Both the position numbers and the translations under genes were made by a program. From Leptospira stimsonii (lineage in GTDB: Bacteria; Spirochaetota; Leptospiria; Leptospirales; Leptospiraceae), in contig NZ_QHCT01000011.1 in NCBI RefSeq assembly GCF_003545885.1, forward strand, positions 11,260-75,259: a stretch of 64,000 nt of DNA. Direction: 5' to 3'. Below the pieces are notes generated by a model. It was not told the DNA's origin. It saw only the letters and a program-made list of their open reading frames with translations, and made no database searches. The stretch's first letter is position 1; the number at the start of each line of letters is the position of its first letter. Of the stretch, positions 17,629-25,403 are shown in pieces.

Positions 17629-18012
17629 TTAAAGAAGGTTCGGCTGGTTCGTTTCTTCTCTACTTTCTGCTTTATACTCTTCGACTTCGATTCCGGTCTT
17701 TTCCTTTATCCAATCTGCAACAAGGCGTCTGTGACAAAAATCACCCGGTTTTTCATAACAAAGAAGCGCAATGTCTTCTCCTTCGGAAATAACACCCAAA
17801 TCAAAAATCACTTTGTGCACATTTAACTTAGATAGCTGGTGAAGGAACTTTTCCGTATATTCCTTCAAAGGCAATTTTAAAGTTTCAGCGTCCGGCGCGA
17901 GCGGAAAGTAGTTTAACCCTTTCCAGTATTTGGCATATCTCGCGATCGAAATCGGGATTATTTTTTCAGGAAGTTTTCTTACATTTGCGAAGTAACTCGT
18001 ATAAATTTTCAT
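17629..18012 (-). CDS. DUF488-like protein
   Basis: A 127-residue protein with MKIYTSYFANVRKLP at the N-terminus, and ALLCYEKPGDFCHRRLVADW near residues 83 to 102. The 'CYEKpgdfCHR' phrase is the signature of DUF488-family proteins, with two Cys and a His that may form a binding site. Found next to methyltransferase genes in phages. Function unproven. It starts four bases inside the preceding gene. Confidence 0.75.
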   Translation of the reverse strand: MKIYTSYFANVRKLPEKIIPISIARYAKYWKGLNYFPLAPDAETLKLPLKEYTEKFLHQLSKLNVHKVIFDLGVISEGEDIALLCYEKPGDFCHRRLVADWIKEKTGIEVEEYKAESREETNQPNLL

Positions 18013-18200
18013 CTCATCATTCCCGTAAAGGTAAGTGGATAATGCCGACGACTGTGTTTCGTCGCGATCCGCTGACCGATCTCGTTTAAGTTCTTTAGGT
18101 GAGGGGTTGCTAATTCCCTCGCCTTCTCGTAACTGATTTCTTTACTGAGGAGTTGTAACCGAATGATTTGAATCTGGTATCTGGACTCTTCCGCGTTCAT
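18009..18200 (-). CDS. Small hypothetical protein (63 aa)
   Basis: A 63-residue, Arg/Lys-rich, helical protein (MNAEESRYQIQIIRLQLLS, then RELATPHLKNLNE). Four-base overlaps with both neighbours (ATGA type) support translation as part of the operon. No recognised domain; probably nucleic-acid or protein binding given its charge. Confidence 0.7.
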   Translation of the reverse strand: MNAEESRYQIQIIRLQLLSKEISYEKARELATPHLKNLNEIGQRIATKHSRRHYPLTFTGMMR

Positions 18201-18664
18201 TCGATTCCCTCAATTACCGTTTTTTTAGGATCAAGGAAACCTTGTTCTTTTAAGTTTTTGTTCCAAATGTTGCAAAAACCTTGAATGCTCTTTTGAAGTT
18301 TAAACGAAACGGCTCGAATTGAACCGTCTTCTCTTAAGAGGTAAACTTCATCGTATCGTCCTCTATGACCATCTTGCACAAAGAGGTAGGGAACCATTTT
18401 TAGAACTATCTCTACCCTATTGATTCCTTTTTCTTTTTTGAGTCCATATTCCTCGATAAATTCGAAACACACTTCTGGATCTCGCATCAAATCTCCGTTT
18501 TGGATAAAGTTGTGAGAAACGGAAACCGCGTCCTTCCCTTGAGGTCCGGTTCCGATATATTCGATCACGAGATCCATATACCCTTCATTTTTGATTCTTA
18601 ATGCTCTGTTTTTTAACTCTTTCAATCCGCCGTTTTGTTCGATGATTTGCATTATGGTATTCAT
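18197..18664 (-). CDS. Phage early protein, paralogue A (DUF6908-like)
   Basis: A 155-residue protein using the ATG at 18664, which overlaps the upstream gene's stop (ATGA). It opens MNTIMQIIEQNGGLKEL, has GTGPQGKDAVSVSHNF and QNGDLMRDPEV, then VYLLREDGSIRAVSF. The QNGDLMRDPE phrase recalls DUF6908 phage proteins (from memory). It is a paralogue of the next gene upstream (18661..19134). An in-frame ATG further upstream lies inside that gene and lacks the conserved opening, so I reject it. Confidence 0.75.
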   Translation of the reverse strand: MNTIMQIIEQNGGLKELKNRALRIKNEGYMDLVIEYIGTGPQGKDAVSVSHNFIQNGDLMRDPEVCFEFIEEYGLKKEKGINRVEIVLKMVPYLFVQDGHRGRYDEVYLLREDGSIRAVSFKLQKSIQGFCNIWNKNLKEQGFLDPKKTVIEGIE

Positions 18665-19134
18665 ACTTTCTTTTCTCCGGATTGATTTTTTGAACGATAC
18701 AGTTCCAAATAACCTTGTTCCTCGAAAATTCCATCCCAAAGATAGCTAAGGACTTTCAAAGCATTGAGTTTCTTTTGATTTGTGTGTTTGATTTGACCGT
18801 CTTCATTCATTTCAAACACTTCGTCCTTCTCCAGCATGTGCTCTTGAATGTATGTATATGGAAAATAGAGAATTTGCTTTTCGTATTTCAGTTCCTCTCC
18901 GTCCATTTTCCAAGTTCCGAATAGTATTATTTCAAATTGAATTTTAGGATTCGCTATCCATTCTCCCTCCCTTGAGACGAGTTGAGTCACCTGAATAGCA
19001 TCATAACCTCTCGGTCCCTTTCCTATTGATTCGATTTCAAGAACGGACTCCTGTTCCTTTTCTATTCGAACACTGCTTTCTTCTATGCCCCTCTTGCCAC
19101 CGTGTTTTCTTATGATCCCGTGAATCGTTTTCAT
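18661..19134 (-). CDS. Phage early protein, paralogue B (DUF6908-like)
   Basis: A 157-residue protein that matches the gene downstream of it along its length: MKTIHGIIRKHGGKRGIEE, then GKGPRGYDAIQVTQL, WIANPKIQFEI and VFEMNEDGQIKHTNQKK. The two copies lie head to tail with a four-base overlap, so they arose by tandem duplication. Function unknown. A shared 11-base motif, GTTTACTTAGT, lies 55 bases upstream of its start and may mark its promoter. Confidence 0.75.
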   Translation of the reverse strand: MKTIHGIIRKHGGKRGIEESSVRIEKEQESVLEIESIGKGPRGYDAIQVTQLVSREGEWIANPKIQFEIILFGTWKMDGEELKYEKQILYFPYTYIQEHMLEKDEVFEMNEDGQIKHTNQKKLNALKVLSYLWDGIFEEQGYLELYRSKNQSGEKKV

Positions 19135-19188
19135 ACGTTAGTATCCTTTTTACTAATTTTGTGATTTAAACCACTAGAAAACGAATCT

Positions 19189-19199
19189 ACTAAGTAAAC
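19189..19199 (-). promoter_or_regulatory. Shared GTTTACTTAGT motif, copy 1
   Basis: The minus strand reads GTTTACTTAGT here, followed by AGATTCG. The same 11 bases occur at 24423..24433 on the plus strand, and an overlapping shared word, ATCTACTAAG (plus strand 19185..19194), recurs at 26646..26655. All three lie upstream of leftward phage genes, in AT-rich sequence, which suggests a common operator or promoter element. Confidence 0.4.
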
Positions 19200-19234
19200 T
19201 TTTATTTTAATATTATGCTTTAATAATATATTAT

Positions 19235-19543
19235 TTATTCTAAAGCCCACTTATCAATTTTCGACCTTACAAATTCCTCATCGACTTCCTTTACGAACTG
19301 AATCGTATGAACAGGAGAATGATCTATATAGGTGTAAATCGAAAGGAAATCTTTCCACTTTTCTTCTCCGGATGCTTCTTTCATCATTATAAGCCGACGA
19401 ATATCTTCTACCGAGAGGTCAAAGATCCTTTGATTCTTGGAATTGTATTTCTCGACGTAGCGTATAAACTTAAAATTATGAACGAGCTTTTGAAGTGTGT
19501 TCTGGGAAATCCGCATATAGAGTGCGGCCTCTCGAAACGTCAT
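19235..19543 (-). CDS. Excisionase-like HTH protein
   Basis: A 102-residue protein with an N-terminal helix-turn-helix of the MerR/Xis type: MTFREAALYMRISQNTLQKL, then a wing with YNSKNQRIFDLSVEDIRRL. The rest is helical. Such proteins act as excisionases or small phage regulators. Its start overlaps the stop of the small membrane gene by four bases. It is the last gene before an AT-rich gap of about 100 bases. Confidence 0.6.
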   Translation of the reverse strand: MTFREAALYMRISQNTLQKLVHNFKFIRYVEKYNSKNQRIFDLSVEDIRRLIMMKEASGEEKWKDFLSIYTYIDHSPVHTIQFVKEVDEEFVRSKIDKWALE

Positions 19544-19698
19544 TCTGAATTCGATTGATTCGTTTGGATTCGATCGATTGATCGAGGTTTATTTAATGGA
19601 AAGTTTCCTATGAAGTAATAAATTAAAAGAGCGGTGATTCCAAATACGAAATAACCTGCCGTTAGCCAGAAAAGAAAGATTACAAAAATTCCGAACAT
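19540..19698 (-). CDS. Small membrane protein (52 aa)
   Basis: A 52-residue gene with one strong hydrophobic region from residue 1 to about 31 (MFGIFVIFLFWLTAGYFVFG then ITALLIYYF), enough for one long or two short membrane helices, followed by a polar tail with SIDRIQTNQSN. Its TGA overlaps the ATG of the HTH gene. Small phage membrane proteins include holins, but this one is in the early region and no lysis partner is near, so I leave the role open. Confidence 0.6.
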   Translation of the reverse strand: MFGIFVIFLFWLTAGYFVFGITALLIYYFIGNFPLNKPRSIDRIQTNQSNSE

Positions 19699-19765
19699 CC
19701 TATTCGATTGATTGCCTCCACCTGCGATTTAAAAAACCGCAGGGTTCACGTTTGTAATTTGAGTT

Positions 19766-19999
19766 TTAAGCCGCAATTTTACCGGTTTCAGCGAATTGCG
19801 TTAGAATAGTGGCCGCAAGTTTCGCGGTCTCTTGATCGAACCGGATTCGGTCCCCATTATCAAGACCAAACCAGATAGTCGATTTTTCTCCGAGTTCGTT
19901 CGTTTCTTCGATGCTCGAACTTCTTCCAAGTGCATCCAGAAACTTCGCCTTTTGATAACCTCTGGGAGTTGTGTGAATATACATTTGTCTTTCTTTCAT
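19766..19999 (-). CDS. Hypothetical protein (77 aa)
   Basis: A 77-residue protein: a beta-type start (MYIHTTPRGYQKAKFLDAL), IWFGLDNGDRIRFDQETA in the middle, and a short helix ATILTQFAETGKIAA at the end. It overlaps the gene upstream by four bases. No domain recognised. Part of the early leftward operon. Confidence 0.65.
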   Translation of the reverse strand: MKERQMYIHTTPRGYQKAKFLDALGRSSSIEETNELGEKSTIWFGLDNGDRIRFDQETAKLAATILTQFAETGKIAA

Positions 20000-20403
20000 G
20001 CAGTTTTACTTTGCGCGTTTGATTTTACGGTCTCTATTTCACTCATTTTTATCCTATGTTCGTCTCGAAGGAATTCGTCACTCTTTGCTTTCTCTTTGTA
20101 ATTTGGAGAAATCCAATCTATCGAGCAAGGTTTCGGATCGGCGTCAATAAGCTCAAAGTCTTCGAGTAGTTCTTGATAGGAAAGCCACTTGGTCCTTTTG
20201 TCTTTGTAACGAACGACCTGGTAGTTTCGAACTTCCCCTTCTTCTAAAATGAGAGAAGCAAAACAAAGTAGTTTGGATTTTTTTGACCTCACTGTAAAAA
20301 ACCTTCCACCTTCGAGAATTTTTCTTTGCGCTTCTTTCCGATACCCTTCCTCCAAGGCTTCGAGAAAGTCGGCTTTTAATTCTTGATCCGTCCTTTCCTT
20401 CAA
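19996..20403 (-). CDS. Hypothetical protein (135 aa)
   Basis: A 135-residue protein, rich in Lys and Glu, with a helical N-terminus (ELKADFLEALEEGYRKEAQ), a central beta part (GRFFTVRSKKSKLLCFASL) and SIDWISPNYKEKAK. I do not recognise the family. Its stop overlaps the next start (ATGA) and it follows the 61-residue gene after 11 bases, so it is part of the same transcript. Confidence 0.65.
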   Translation of the reverse strand: MKERTDQELKADFLEALEEGYRKEAQRKILEGGRFFTVRSKKSKLLCFASLILEEGEVRNYQVVRYKDKRTKWLSYQELLEDFELIDADPKPCSIDWISPNYKEKAKSDEFLRDEHRIKMSEIETVKSNAQSKTA

Positions 20404-20414
20404 TTTCTTCTGTG

Positions 20415-20600
20415 TTAGGCCGCGAGCGTTTCCTTTTTAATTCCTGCTTTCGGGATCTGGCTTTCCAGTTCGTCAAAAACGTATTTCACTTCTTTAAACT
20501 TTAACTTTGGATAAGACCATTCCAGGATCTCCCAAGTTTTCATTACTGCATAACCTTCTCGGAAATGCCAGACGATTGAATCTCTTAAATTTTTATCCAT
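20415..20600 (-). CDS. Hypothetical protein (61 aa)
   Basis: A 61-residue protein starting at the ATG at 20600, chosen over an upstream ATG because AAAAGGAGAAC lies just before it. The sequence MDKNLRDSIVWHFREGYAVM then LKFKEVKYVFDELES is helical. No recognised family. The gene lies directly downstream of the replication initiator gene. Confidence 0.65.
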   Translation of the reverse strand: MDKNLRDSIVWHFREGYAVMKTWEILEWSYPKLKFKEVKYVFDELESQIPKAGIKKETLAA

Positions 20601-20644
20601 GTTTTTGTTCTCCTTTTGGATTTGATTTTTGATTCTAAAATATT

Positions 20645-21718
20645 TCACACAGCTTCCTTACGTTCCAAAGAATGAAGAATCGGAGAGCCTCCCTCTTCGT
20701 TCACATACTTGTCATAAATCATACGAATTGATCCGGTAAGTTCATCCGGACTCTTCGCTTGACGGATTAGTTTCATTGAACTGCTGGTCAATTTTTCCGA
20801 GGCCCAATCTTCAAATGACGCGAATCGCTCTGACAATACTGGCTTCTGAATAAATTCTACTTTTTTCGGAGCCTGCGCCGATCGATTCTCGACTGATTTT
20901 TTCGATTTCGTTTCAGACAATAAGCAGAGTGCGTTGTAAGCATTTTTGATATGGTCTTTATAAGAAAACGCGGAAGAGATATTTACCGGCCTCGATTGCC
21001 AAAAAGTATCGGATTTGAAATTTTCAGAATTTCGAATTACGATTAGTTTCGAAATGGTTTCCAAAACTATTTCCGGTCTGGATCCTTCTTGAAAGGCTTC
21101 CCATTCTTCGAGCTTACTTTTTTCCGTCTTTGGATAGTGATCGTATTCTTTCCATTCACGAAGGATTAGGTCTTTTGCTTTTTCAGAAACATTCAACCAA
21201 GTGGTCTCGGCTGAAAGCGAGAGAGCTTCCTTTTCTATCTCTTTTTTATGTTCTTCTTTTATTCCTTTAATATCTGATCCACAATTTGAGGGGTGTATAC
21301 ACTCCTTATCCTGGGGAGTGGCATCCACATTTTGTGGAATCCTATCCACACCGTATGGAGTGGGTTCCTCTTCCTGTGGGGTGGCTAAATCGATTTTTTG
21401 TGGAGTGGGTTTTTGAACCTTAACGTTAGCAAACATAACCCGCAAAGTTCCGACCTTTGTTTTTGTAAGACGAACGCGGATGACGCCTTTGCGAGCCATT
21501 CTAGAAATCGCTTCGGAAATAGCTTTTTCCGATTTCTCCATGATGGCCGCAAAGTAAGCGTTCCCCGAGGTACATCCTTCCTTTCGTTTGGAAAGGTGGA
21601 AAATCATGGAGAATAGAATTTTTTCCTGATCGGTAAGATTCAAACCGTTTACGATCGTGAAATCGATCCAAGTCCCGTCCATTCCGGACGGGCGCTCTTT
21701 TTTTGTTTTCACTTTCAT
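20645..21718 (-). CDS. Phage replication initiator with internal iterons
   Basis: A 357-residue protein. The start is the ATG at 21718, which overlaps the upstream TGA; a longer frame exists but lies inside the upstream gene. Residues about 15 to 90 look like a winged helix (LNLTDQEKILFSMIFHLSKR, then KAISEAISRMARKGVIRV). A linker follows with repeated P-T-P-Q type units encoded by iteron-like DNA. The C-terminal part, with FASFEDWASEKLTSSSMKLI and IRMIYDKYVNEE, matches the C-terminus of the second replication protein at 27721. The gene organisation resembles lambda O, whose origin also lies inside the gene. Confidence 0.7.
   Translation of the reverse strand: MKVKTKKERPSGMDGTWIDFTIVNGLNLTDQEKILFSMIFHLSKRKEGCTSGNAYFAAIMEKSEKAISEAISRMARKGVIRVRLTKTKVGTLRVMFANVKVQKPTPQKIDLATPQEEEPTPYGVDRIPQNVDATPQDKECIHPSNCGSDIKGIKEEHKKEIEKEALSLSAETTWLNVSEKAKDLILREWKEYDHYPKTEKSKLEEWEAFQEGSRPEIVLETISKLIVIRNSENFKSDTFWQSRPVNISSAFSYKDHIKNAYNALCLLSETKSKKSVENRSAQAPKKVEFIQKPVLSERFASFEDWASEKLTSSSMKLIRQAKSPDELTGSIRMIYDKYVNEEGGSPILHSLERKEAV
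21285..21410 (-). repeat. Iteron-like repeats, candidate phage origin
   Basis: Six related ten-base cores lie on the plus strand at 21287, 21312, 21333, 21354, 21375 and 21399 (for example TGTGGAGTGG, TATGGAGTGG, TGTGGGGTGG, TGGGGAGTGG). The middle four are exactly 21 bases apart, two DNA turns. They sit in the linker of the replication initiator gene, like the iterons of lambda O. AT-rich sequence lies just downstream in the gene (around 21235 to 21275). Confidence 0.6.
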
Positions 21719-22122
21719 CGCGATGCCATGACTTCCGACACAAGACTGTCGGGTTGCTCTTCTTCTATAGCTCCGCACTTCGAGCAGTAATTTTGAAAAT
21801 GCTTGGAATGAATAAAGTCTTCCTCGCATTCGCAATCCCAAAAATCTTCATGGAGTTCCTGAAAATCCGATTCTTCTTTTATCGAGATAAAAAACTTTTC
21901 TGTATCGCCGGTCCTGAGATAAAAACAGGTTAAACCATGAAGGAAGCTGTCTAAAATCTCTAAGTTGTCGGTCACAAGTTCGATTTTTCCGAGTCGCCGG
22001 ACAACAACAGTTTCGCTTAGAAATATTTGGAATCCGAGCGGACCTTTAAATTGCGAATTGCCCTCCTCTCGAAATTCGTAGTGATCCAAGAGGTTCAAAA
22101 TAGTCTCGTTTTTCATTTCCAT
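21715..22122 (-). CDS. Zinc-binding-like hypothetical protein
   Basis: A 135-residue protein with a beta-type N-terminal two thirds (FKGPLGFQIFLSETVVVRRLG) and a C-terminal CxC...CxxC cluster: DCECEEDFIHSKHFQNYCSK then CGAIEEEQ. That is a probable zinc site. Between the small basic gene and the replication initiator; its stop overlaps the initiator start (ATGA). Function unknown. Confidence 0.65.
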   Translation of the reverse strand: MEMKNETILNLLDHYEFREEGNSQFKGPLGFQIFLSETVVVRRLGKIELVTDNLEILDSFLHGLTCFYLRTGDTEKFFISIKEESDFQELHEDFWDCECEEDFIHSKHFQNYCSKCGAIEEEQPDSLVSEVMASR

Positions 22123-22124
22123 TG

Positions 22125-22280
22125 CTACCTGTTCTCAAACCGAGTCTGAACAAAATAAGTTTCAGCTCTTCGTTTGTTTGCACGTTTGGAAACTTGGTTA
22201 GCAAAATTGAGGGCTTTTCGCTCCCTTCTTTTTCTAACGAATGTCTTGATTCTTTCTTTCATATTTCGGAATACTCTCAT
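22125..22280 (-). CDS. Small basic protein (51 aa)
   Basis: A 51-residue protein, very rich in Arg and Lys (MRVFRNMKERIKTFVRKRRE then VSKRANKRRAE). The ATG at 22280 overlaps the stop of the nuclease gene (ATGA); a longer frame would lie inside that gene. The charge suggests nucleic-acid binding. Seen only by context and overlap, so moderate confidence. Confidence 0.55.
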   Translation of the reverse strand: MRVFRNMKERIKTFVRKRRERKALNFANQVSKRANKRRAETYFVQTRFENR

Positions 22281-23116
22281 GCCGCAAACCTCCAGTGCTG
22301 TTTTGCGATTTCGATTTCTTCCTCGTCCCAAAGAAAATTGTCGTAATTCGGAAAAACAAATTCTATGATTTCCTCTTTCGAATCCGTATTCATAAGGAGT
22401 CTTCGAATTGCCCTCGCGGCCATGCGATAATCATCTACTAAAGATTCAATATCGGAAGCCGGGATTTCAAATTTCCTAAACCCTTCGTGTGATTTGTTTT
22501 TCGTAGGTTTACCGAGATAGATAATCTCGGCAGGTAGCGAAAGCGCCTTACACTGTAAGGCTACTTGTCTTCTTACTGAATCTTTAAGCTCACTTGGAAA
22601 ACTCTTTGCTGTTTTCAGTTCGATGATTTTTTCGGGAGTTAAAAAATCGAGATACCCGATTGCCGGAATTTCGATTCCAAGATCAAATTCAAATTTCTTC
22701 TGAAAAACTGCGGAGGGAATTTCCTTGAAATAGGAAAAGCCAGCTCGAATCGACGGCTCTATATAGGAAAATTCCTTGTCTCGTTTTTCGGAGTAAAGAT
22801 CGCGAATCTCCCCTCCCCTTTGAATTAGAAAATCTTTTTCAGATTCTTCAAAAACTCGAAGTCCTGTTTCCAATGCGGAATCGACATCGTATTCGGAACC
22901 GGCCATATTCGAAAGAACGCAATTTTTCATTGCGTTCTCAATCGCACGACCGCGCCAAAGTGAAGGACCGTCCCCTTTATGTTTTAGAATATATTTGAGA
23001 ACCCATTTAGCGGGGTCCGTGATATATTCGTTCAAAGCGGAAGCGGACAAGTGTTCGATTCCGTATAGGTCGAGTTTTTTTCTCAGTTTATTGGATCTTT
23101 TTATGGAAGGATACAT
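22277..23116 (-). CDS. PD-(D/E)XK nuclease, RecB/exonuclease type
   Basis: A 279-residue protein. It begins with HLSASALNEYITDPAKWVLKY, the helical opening of RecB/Cas4-like nucleases, has SLWRGRAIENAMKN (a conserved region around residue 52), and the active-site strand motif AIGYLDFLTPEKIIELKTAK (residues about 152 to 171), giving D...E-x-K with E166 and K168 approximately. A QVALQCKALSL helix follows. Lying directly after the RecT/Bet gene with a one-base TAATG overlap, it is the likely partner exonuclease for phage recombination. Confidence 0.82.
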   Translation of the reverse strand: MYPSIKRSNKLRKKLDLYGIEHLSASALNEYITDPAKWVLKYILKHKGDGPSLWRGRAIENAMKNCVLSNMAGSEYDVDSALETGLRVFEESEKDFLIQRGGEIRDLYSEKRDKEFSYIEPSIRAGFSYFKEIPSAVFQKKFEFDLGIEIPAIGYLDFLTPEKIIELKTAKSFPSELKDSVRRQVALQCKALSLPAEIIYLGKPTKNKSHEGFRKFEIPASDIESLVDDYRMAARAIRRLLMNTDSKEEIIEFVFPNYDNFLWDEEEIEIAKQHWRFAA

Positions 23117-24141
23117 TAGCGTTTTCCCTCCTTGAGCCCGACAAGTTCCGGTTCCTGCTTCGAGGACGGAGTATTCTTTATGGAATCTTCGACTCGAATC
23201 GAATTCTCTGAAATTGTTTTGTCCGATCCAGTTTCTTCCTGCTCGGGAATGTTTGGATCCTCGATCCAGCCATATTCTCCAAGAACGTTAAGAAGCTCGT
23301 TTTTACCGTCGTTGAAAAAATAAACTTGGGATTCCGAAAAGGTGTCTTTAATTTTTTCCCAGCTTTTCAGTATTCTCAGAAGTTCATTTTTCTTTTGCTC
23401 GTCGGTAAGGTTACTCGCTCTTTGAACCTTTTGGATTAAGTTCATAAGACTTCGGTATTTTTCTGCGGAAGTTTTTTCCTGATTTGTTTTCGCAGAAGGA
23501 GGAGTAATATCTTTTTCGCTTTTTGATTGAGTTTCCGGTATTTGAATTTCCACAACCGGAAGTTCTTCGAAAGTATAGAGGCCGGATGTTTCGTTCGGAA
23601 ATGCTTTTCTAAGTCCCAGAGATTCAGCGCACTTTGCAAGTTGGTTGTCGGACATTTTGTCCCACATTGCATTTGGCTTGCCGTCTGAATTTTTTTGAAC
23701 ATAAGCCTCGTATCTGGCGACTGCATAGAGCGGTTCAACGAAATCTTTTCGTAAGATTCCAATCTTAGCCGCAACGGGTGGCTCTTTTTTCAACCAAACG
23801 TCTACCCAAATCCCGTCCGGTCCGCACCACCAAGGACCAAGTTGTCCGGCATATTTTTCAGTTCGATGCGCGATAAGACGAAAGCCATCAATCGACGTTT
23901 GAACTTGCATCACGTGTGTTTTCTCTTTAGAATCCCAACGCTTGATTGCATAGATTTGTCGCAGGAAAGGGTCAAGACCTGTTCGTTTGCATTGAATCAG
24001 AAAGAGACTCAATTCATCATCACTGGCCCCTTTTGCGACGGTTCTTTTTAAAAGCTCAATTTGTTCGGTAGTAAATTCGAACGGTTTTGATTTTGTTAGT
24101 TGTGATTCTTGCGAAATCTCCTTCTGTAGGGTAGTCGTCAT
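23116..24141 (-). CDS. bet: Phage recombinase, RecT/Bet family
   Basis: A 341-residue single-strand annealing protein. The ATG at 24141 overlaps the upstream TGA. Signature phrases: [57 protein letters not shown], and [17 protein letters not shown] (with [12 protein letters not shown] after it), all typical of the phage Bet/RecT group. The C-terminal 140 residues are variable and charged. With the downstream nuclease it forms a recombination pair; the start of the leftward early operon lies just upstream. Confidence 0.92.
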   Translation of the reverse strand: MTTTLQKEISQESQLTKSKPFEFTTEQIELLKRTVAKGASDDELSLFLIQCKRTGLDPFLRQIYAIKRWDSKEKTHVMQVQTSIDGFRLIAHRTEKYAGQLGPWWCGPDGIWVDVWLKKEPPVAAKIGILRKDFVEPLYAVARYEAYVQKNSDGKPNAMWDKMSDNQLAKCAESLGLRKAFPNETSGLYTFEELPVVEIQIPETQSKSEKDITPPSAKTNQEKTSAEKYRSLMNLIQKVQRASNLTDEQKKNELLRILKSWEKIKDTFSESQVYFFNDGKNELLNVLGEYGWIEDPNIPEQEETGSDKTISENSIRVEDSIKNTPSSKQEPELVGLKEGKR

Positions 24142-24359
24142 ACGCACTCCCTTTTTCGGATTTCATCGGCTAACGATTTTAACTTTCTATCCAATCTATC
24201 CCAGTTCTGAACTATACGAATTGGATTTATAAATCCTCGTTCGTGCAGAATTCCAATTTTCTCGCGTTCGTTTGGTTCGTATCCGTTCGTTATTCGAAAC
24301 GCTTCAAACGCAATCTTAACTTCGATCGCTATTCTTCCCATTCTTGAATTCAAATTCAT
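24138..24359 (-). CDS. Small early protein upstream of bet
   Basis: A 73-residue helical protein. I choose the ATG at 24359 because GGAG lies eight bases before it; a GTG at 24413 in the same frame would add 18 residues with no ribosome site. The sequence [20 protein letters not shown] then [20 protein letters not shown] is charged. It overlaps the bet start by four bases. Unknown function; likely the first gene of the leftward early operon. Confidence 0.6.
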   Translation of the reverse strand: MNLNSRMGRIAIEVKIAFEAFRITNGYEPNEREKIGILHERGFINPIRIVQNWDRLDRKLKSLADEIRKRECV

Positions 24360-24422
24360 CGAAATTGCTCCATTATCAAAATTTGATTGACTTTTTGAAA
24401 CAGAGGCATTCACTTGAACTAG

Positions 24423-24433
24423 GTTTACTTAGT
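24423..24433 (+). promoter_or_regulatory. Shared GTTTACTTAGT motif, copy 2
   Basis: Identical 11 bases to the minus-strand copy at 19189..19199. Here it is followed by TTACC so that GTTTAC occurs twice, nine bases apart. It lies a few bases upstream of the GTG at 24413 and 64 bases upstream of the preferred ATG at 24359. Confidence 0.4.
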
Positions 24434-24451
24434 TTACCATGATCCCAAAAA

Positions 24452-24473
24452 AAGCTCGGTTGCCGCCGGGCTT
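24452..24473. terminator. Hairpin with T and A runs, bidirectional
   Basis: AAGCTCGG and CCGGGCTT pair (one G-T wobble) around TTGCCG, with a run of A before and a run of T after, so it could end transcription on either strand. It lies between the divergent early operon and the repressor. Confidence 0.6.
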
Positions 24474-24671
24474 TTTTCTTTTCAGTTTCAACAAATCTAT
24501 ATCCCAAATGAAATCTATGGATCGAATTAAATCCGAAGGGGAATATACCCATTCACATCTTTTTACTGCTTGCATCATACCGAAGCTCTAAAGAGTATCT
24601 CCATATATTCTTTTGGAATATTATTTTTACATATTACACGTATAGGATTTAAGTCAAGTAGGAAAAGAATT

Positions 24672-25070
24672 ATGAAGGCGATCGATTCAACACCGGGCGA
24701 GAGGCTTGCAGAAGCCCTCACATTACTCGGACTCAACCAAACGGAATTTGCGGATACCATTGGCTCTTCTCAACAAACGATAAGTAGGAATATAGGTGGG
24801 AAACTTAAGATTACGCTGACCGACGCATTAGCTATCGAAGCAGTTCATAAAATTTCTCACGAATGGCTTTTGAACGGCAAAGGACAAATATTTGAATTAC
24901 CCGAGAGCCAAAAATCCGAAATAGCAATTCTAAAAAAAACAACTGAATTCATTCGGAAAATAAATCAAACAAAAGGACTTTCTTCCTTAATTGAAGATAT
25001 TATTCTTTTGTCTGAATCAGATCAGGAAATGATTCGAAGTCTAGTTAAACATTTTAAAAGCAAACAATAG
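24672..25070 (+). CDS. XRE-family repressor, copy 1
   Basis: A 132-residue protein from the ATG at 24672, which has GTAGGAAAAG before it. Residues 5 to 60 are an XRE helix-turn-helix (LAEALTLLGLNQTEFADTIG, SSQQTISRNIGG), followed by VHKISHEWLLNGKGQIF, the linker phrase of CI-like repressors, and a helical C-terminus (GLSSLIEDIILLSESDQEMI). No LexA-type peptidase domain is present, so it would not be inactivated by RecA-stimulated cleavage. It is divergent from the bet operon and likely controls it. A small gene converges on its 3' end. Confidence 0.8.
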   Translation: MKAIDSTPGERLAEALTLLGLNQTEFADTIGSSQQTISRNIGGKLKITLTDALAIEAVHKISHEWLLNGKGQIFELPESQKSEIAILKKTTEFIRKINQTKGLSSLIEDIILLSESDQEMIRSLVKHFKSKQ

Positions 25071-25082
25071 AATTTGATCGTT

Positions 25083-25283
25083 CTAATCGCTTGCTTGAAA
25101 AAACAGACTCTCAATTTTCAAAATCTGTTCCTCTATCAATTCTTCGTATTCTCTCTTACCGAAATACAACTCTTGAACGAATTGTAGAATCAATTTCTTT
25201 AACACTTCTTTACGAAGATTTGCGTCGCCCTGTTGGATCGGCAGGTCTTTCCATATTAAAGCAACGTCTTTTTTGGGGTTCAT
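25083..25283 (-). CDS. Small protein convergent with repressor 1
   Basis: A 66-residue protein (start ATG at 25283) read toward the repressor, ending 13 bases from its stop. It reads MNPKKDVALIWKDLP, then NLRKEVLKKLILQFVQELYF and a final ESLFFQASD. The middle and end match the small gene at 27267..27515 (LRxE-LKxLIxxF, then FFQ), which lies in the same place relative to another XRE gene. Function unknown. Confidence 0.6.
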   Translation of the reverse strand: MNPKKDVALIWKDLPIQQGDANLRKEVLKKLILQFVQELYFGKREYEELIEEQILKIESLFFQASD

Positions 25284-25403
25284 TATGAGACTTTTTTCTT
25301 TCACGCCTTCGTGATCGCACACATATTGAAAAAGAGTCCATTCAAGAATTTATCGATTAAGAAAAAAGTTAAGGACTGTCCAATTTTTTTTCTTCTTCCA
25401 AAC

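Larger units (their letters stand above)
24360..24671. promoter_or_regulatory. Early control region between bet operon and repressor
   Basis: This gap separates the leftward early operon from the rightward repressor gene. It contains the GTTTACTTAGT motif at 24423..24433, a terminator-like hairpin at 24452..24473, and a short inverted repeat, ATATTC / GAATAT with five bases between, at 24605..24621 in an AT-rich stretch that may hold the repressor promoter. GTAGGAAAAG precedes the repressor ATG. The layout suits a lysogeny switch, but no promoter is certain. Confidence 0.4.
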
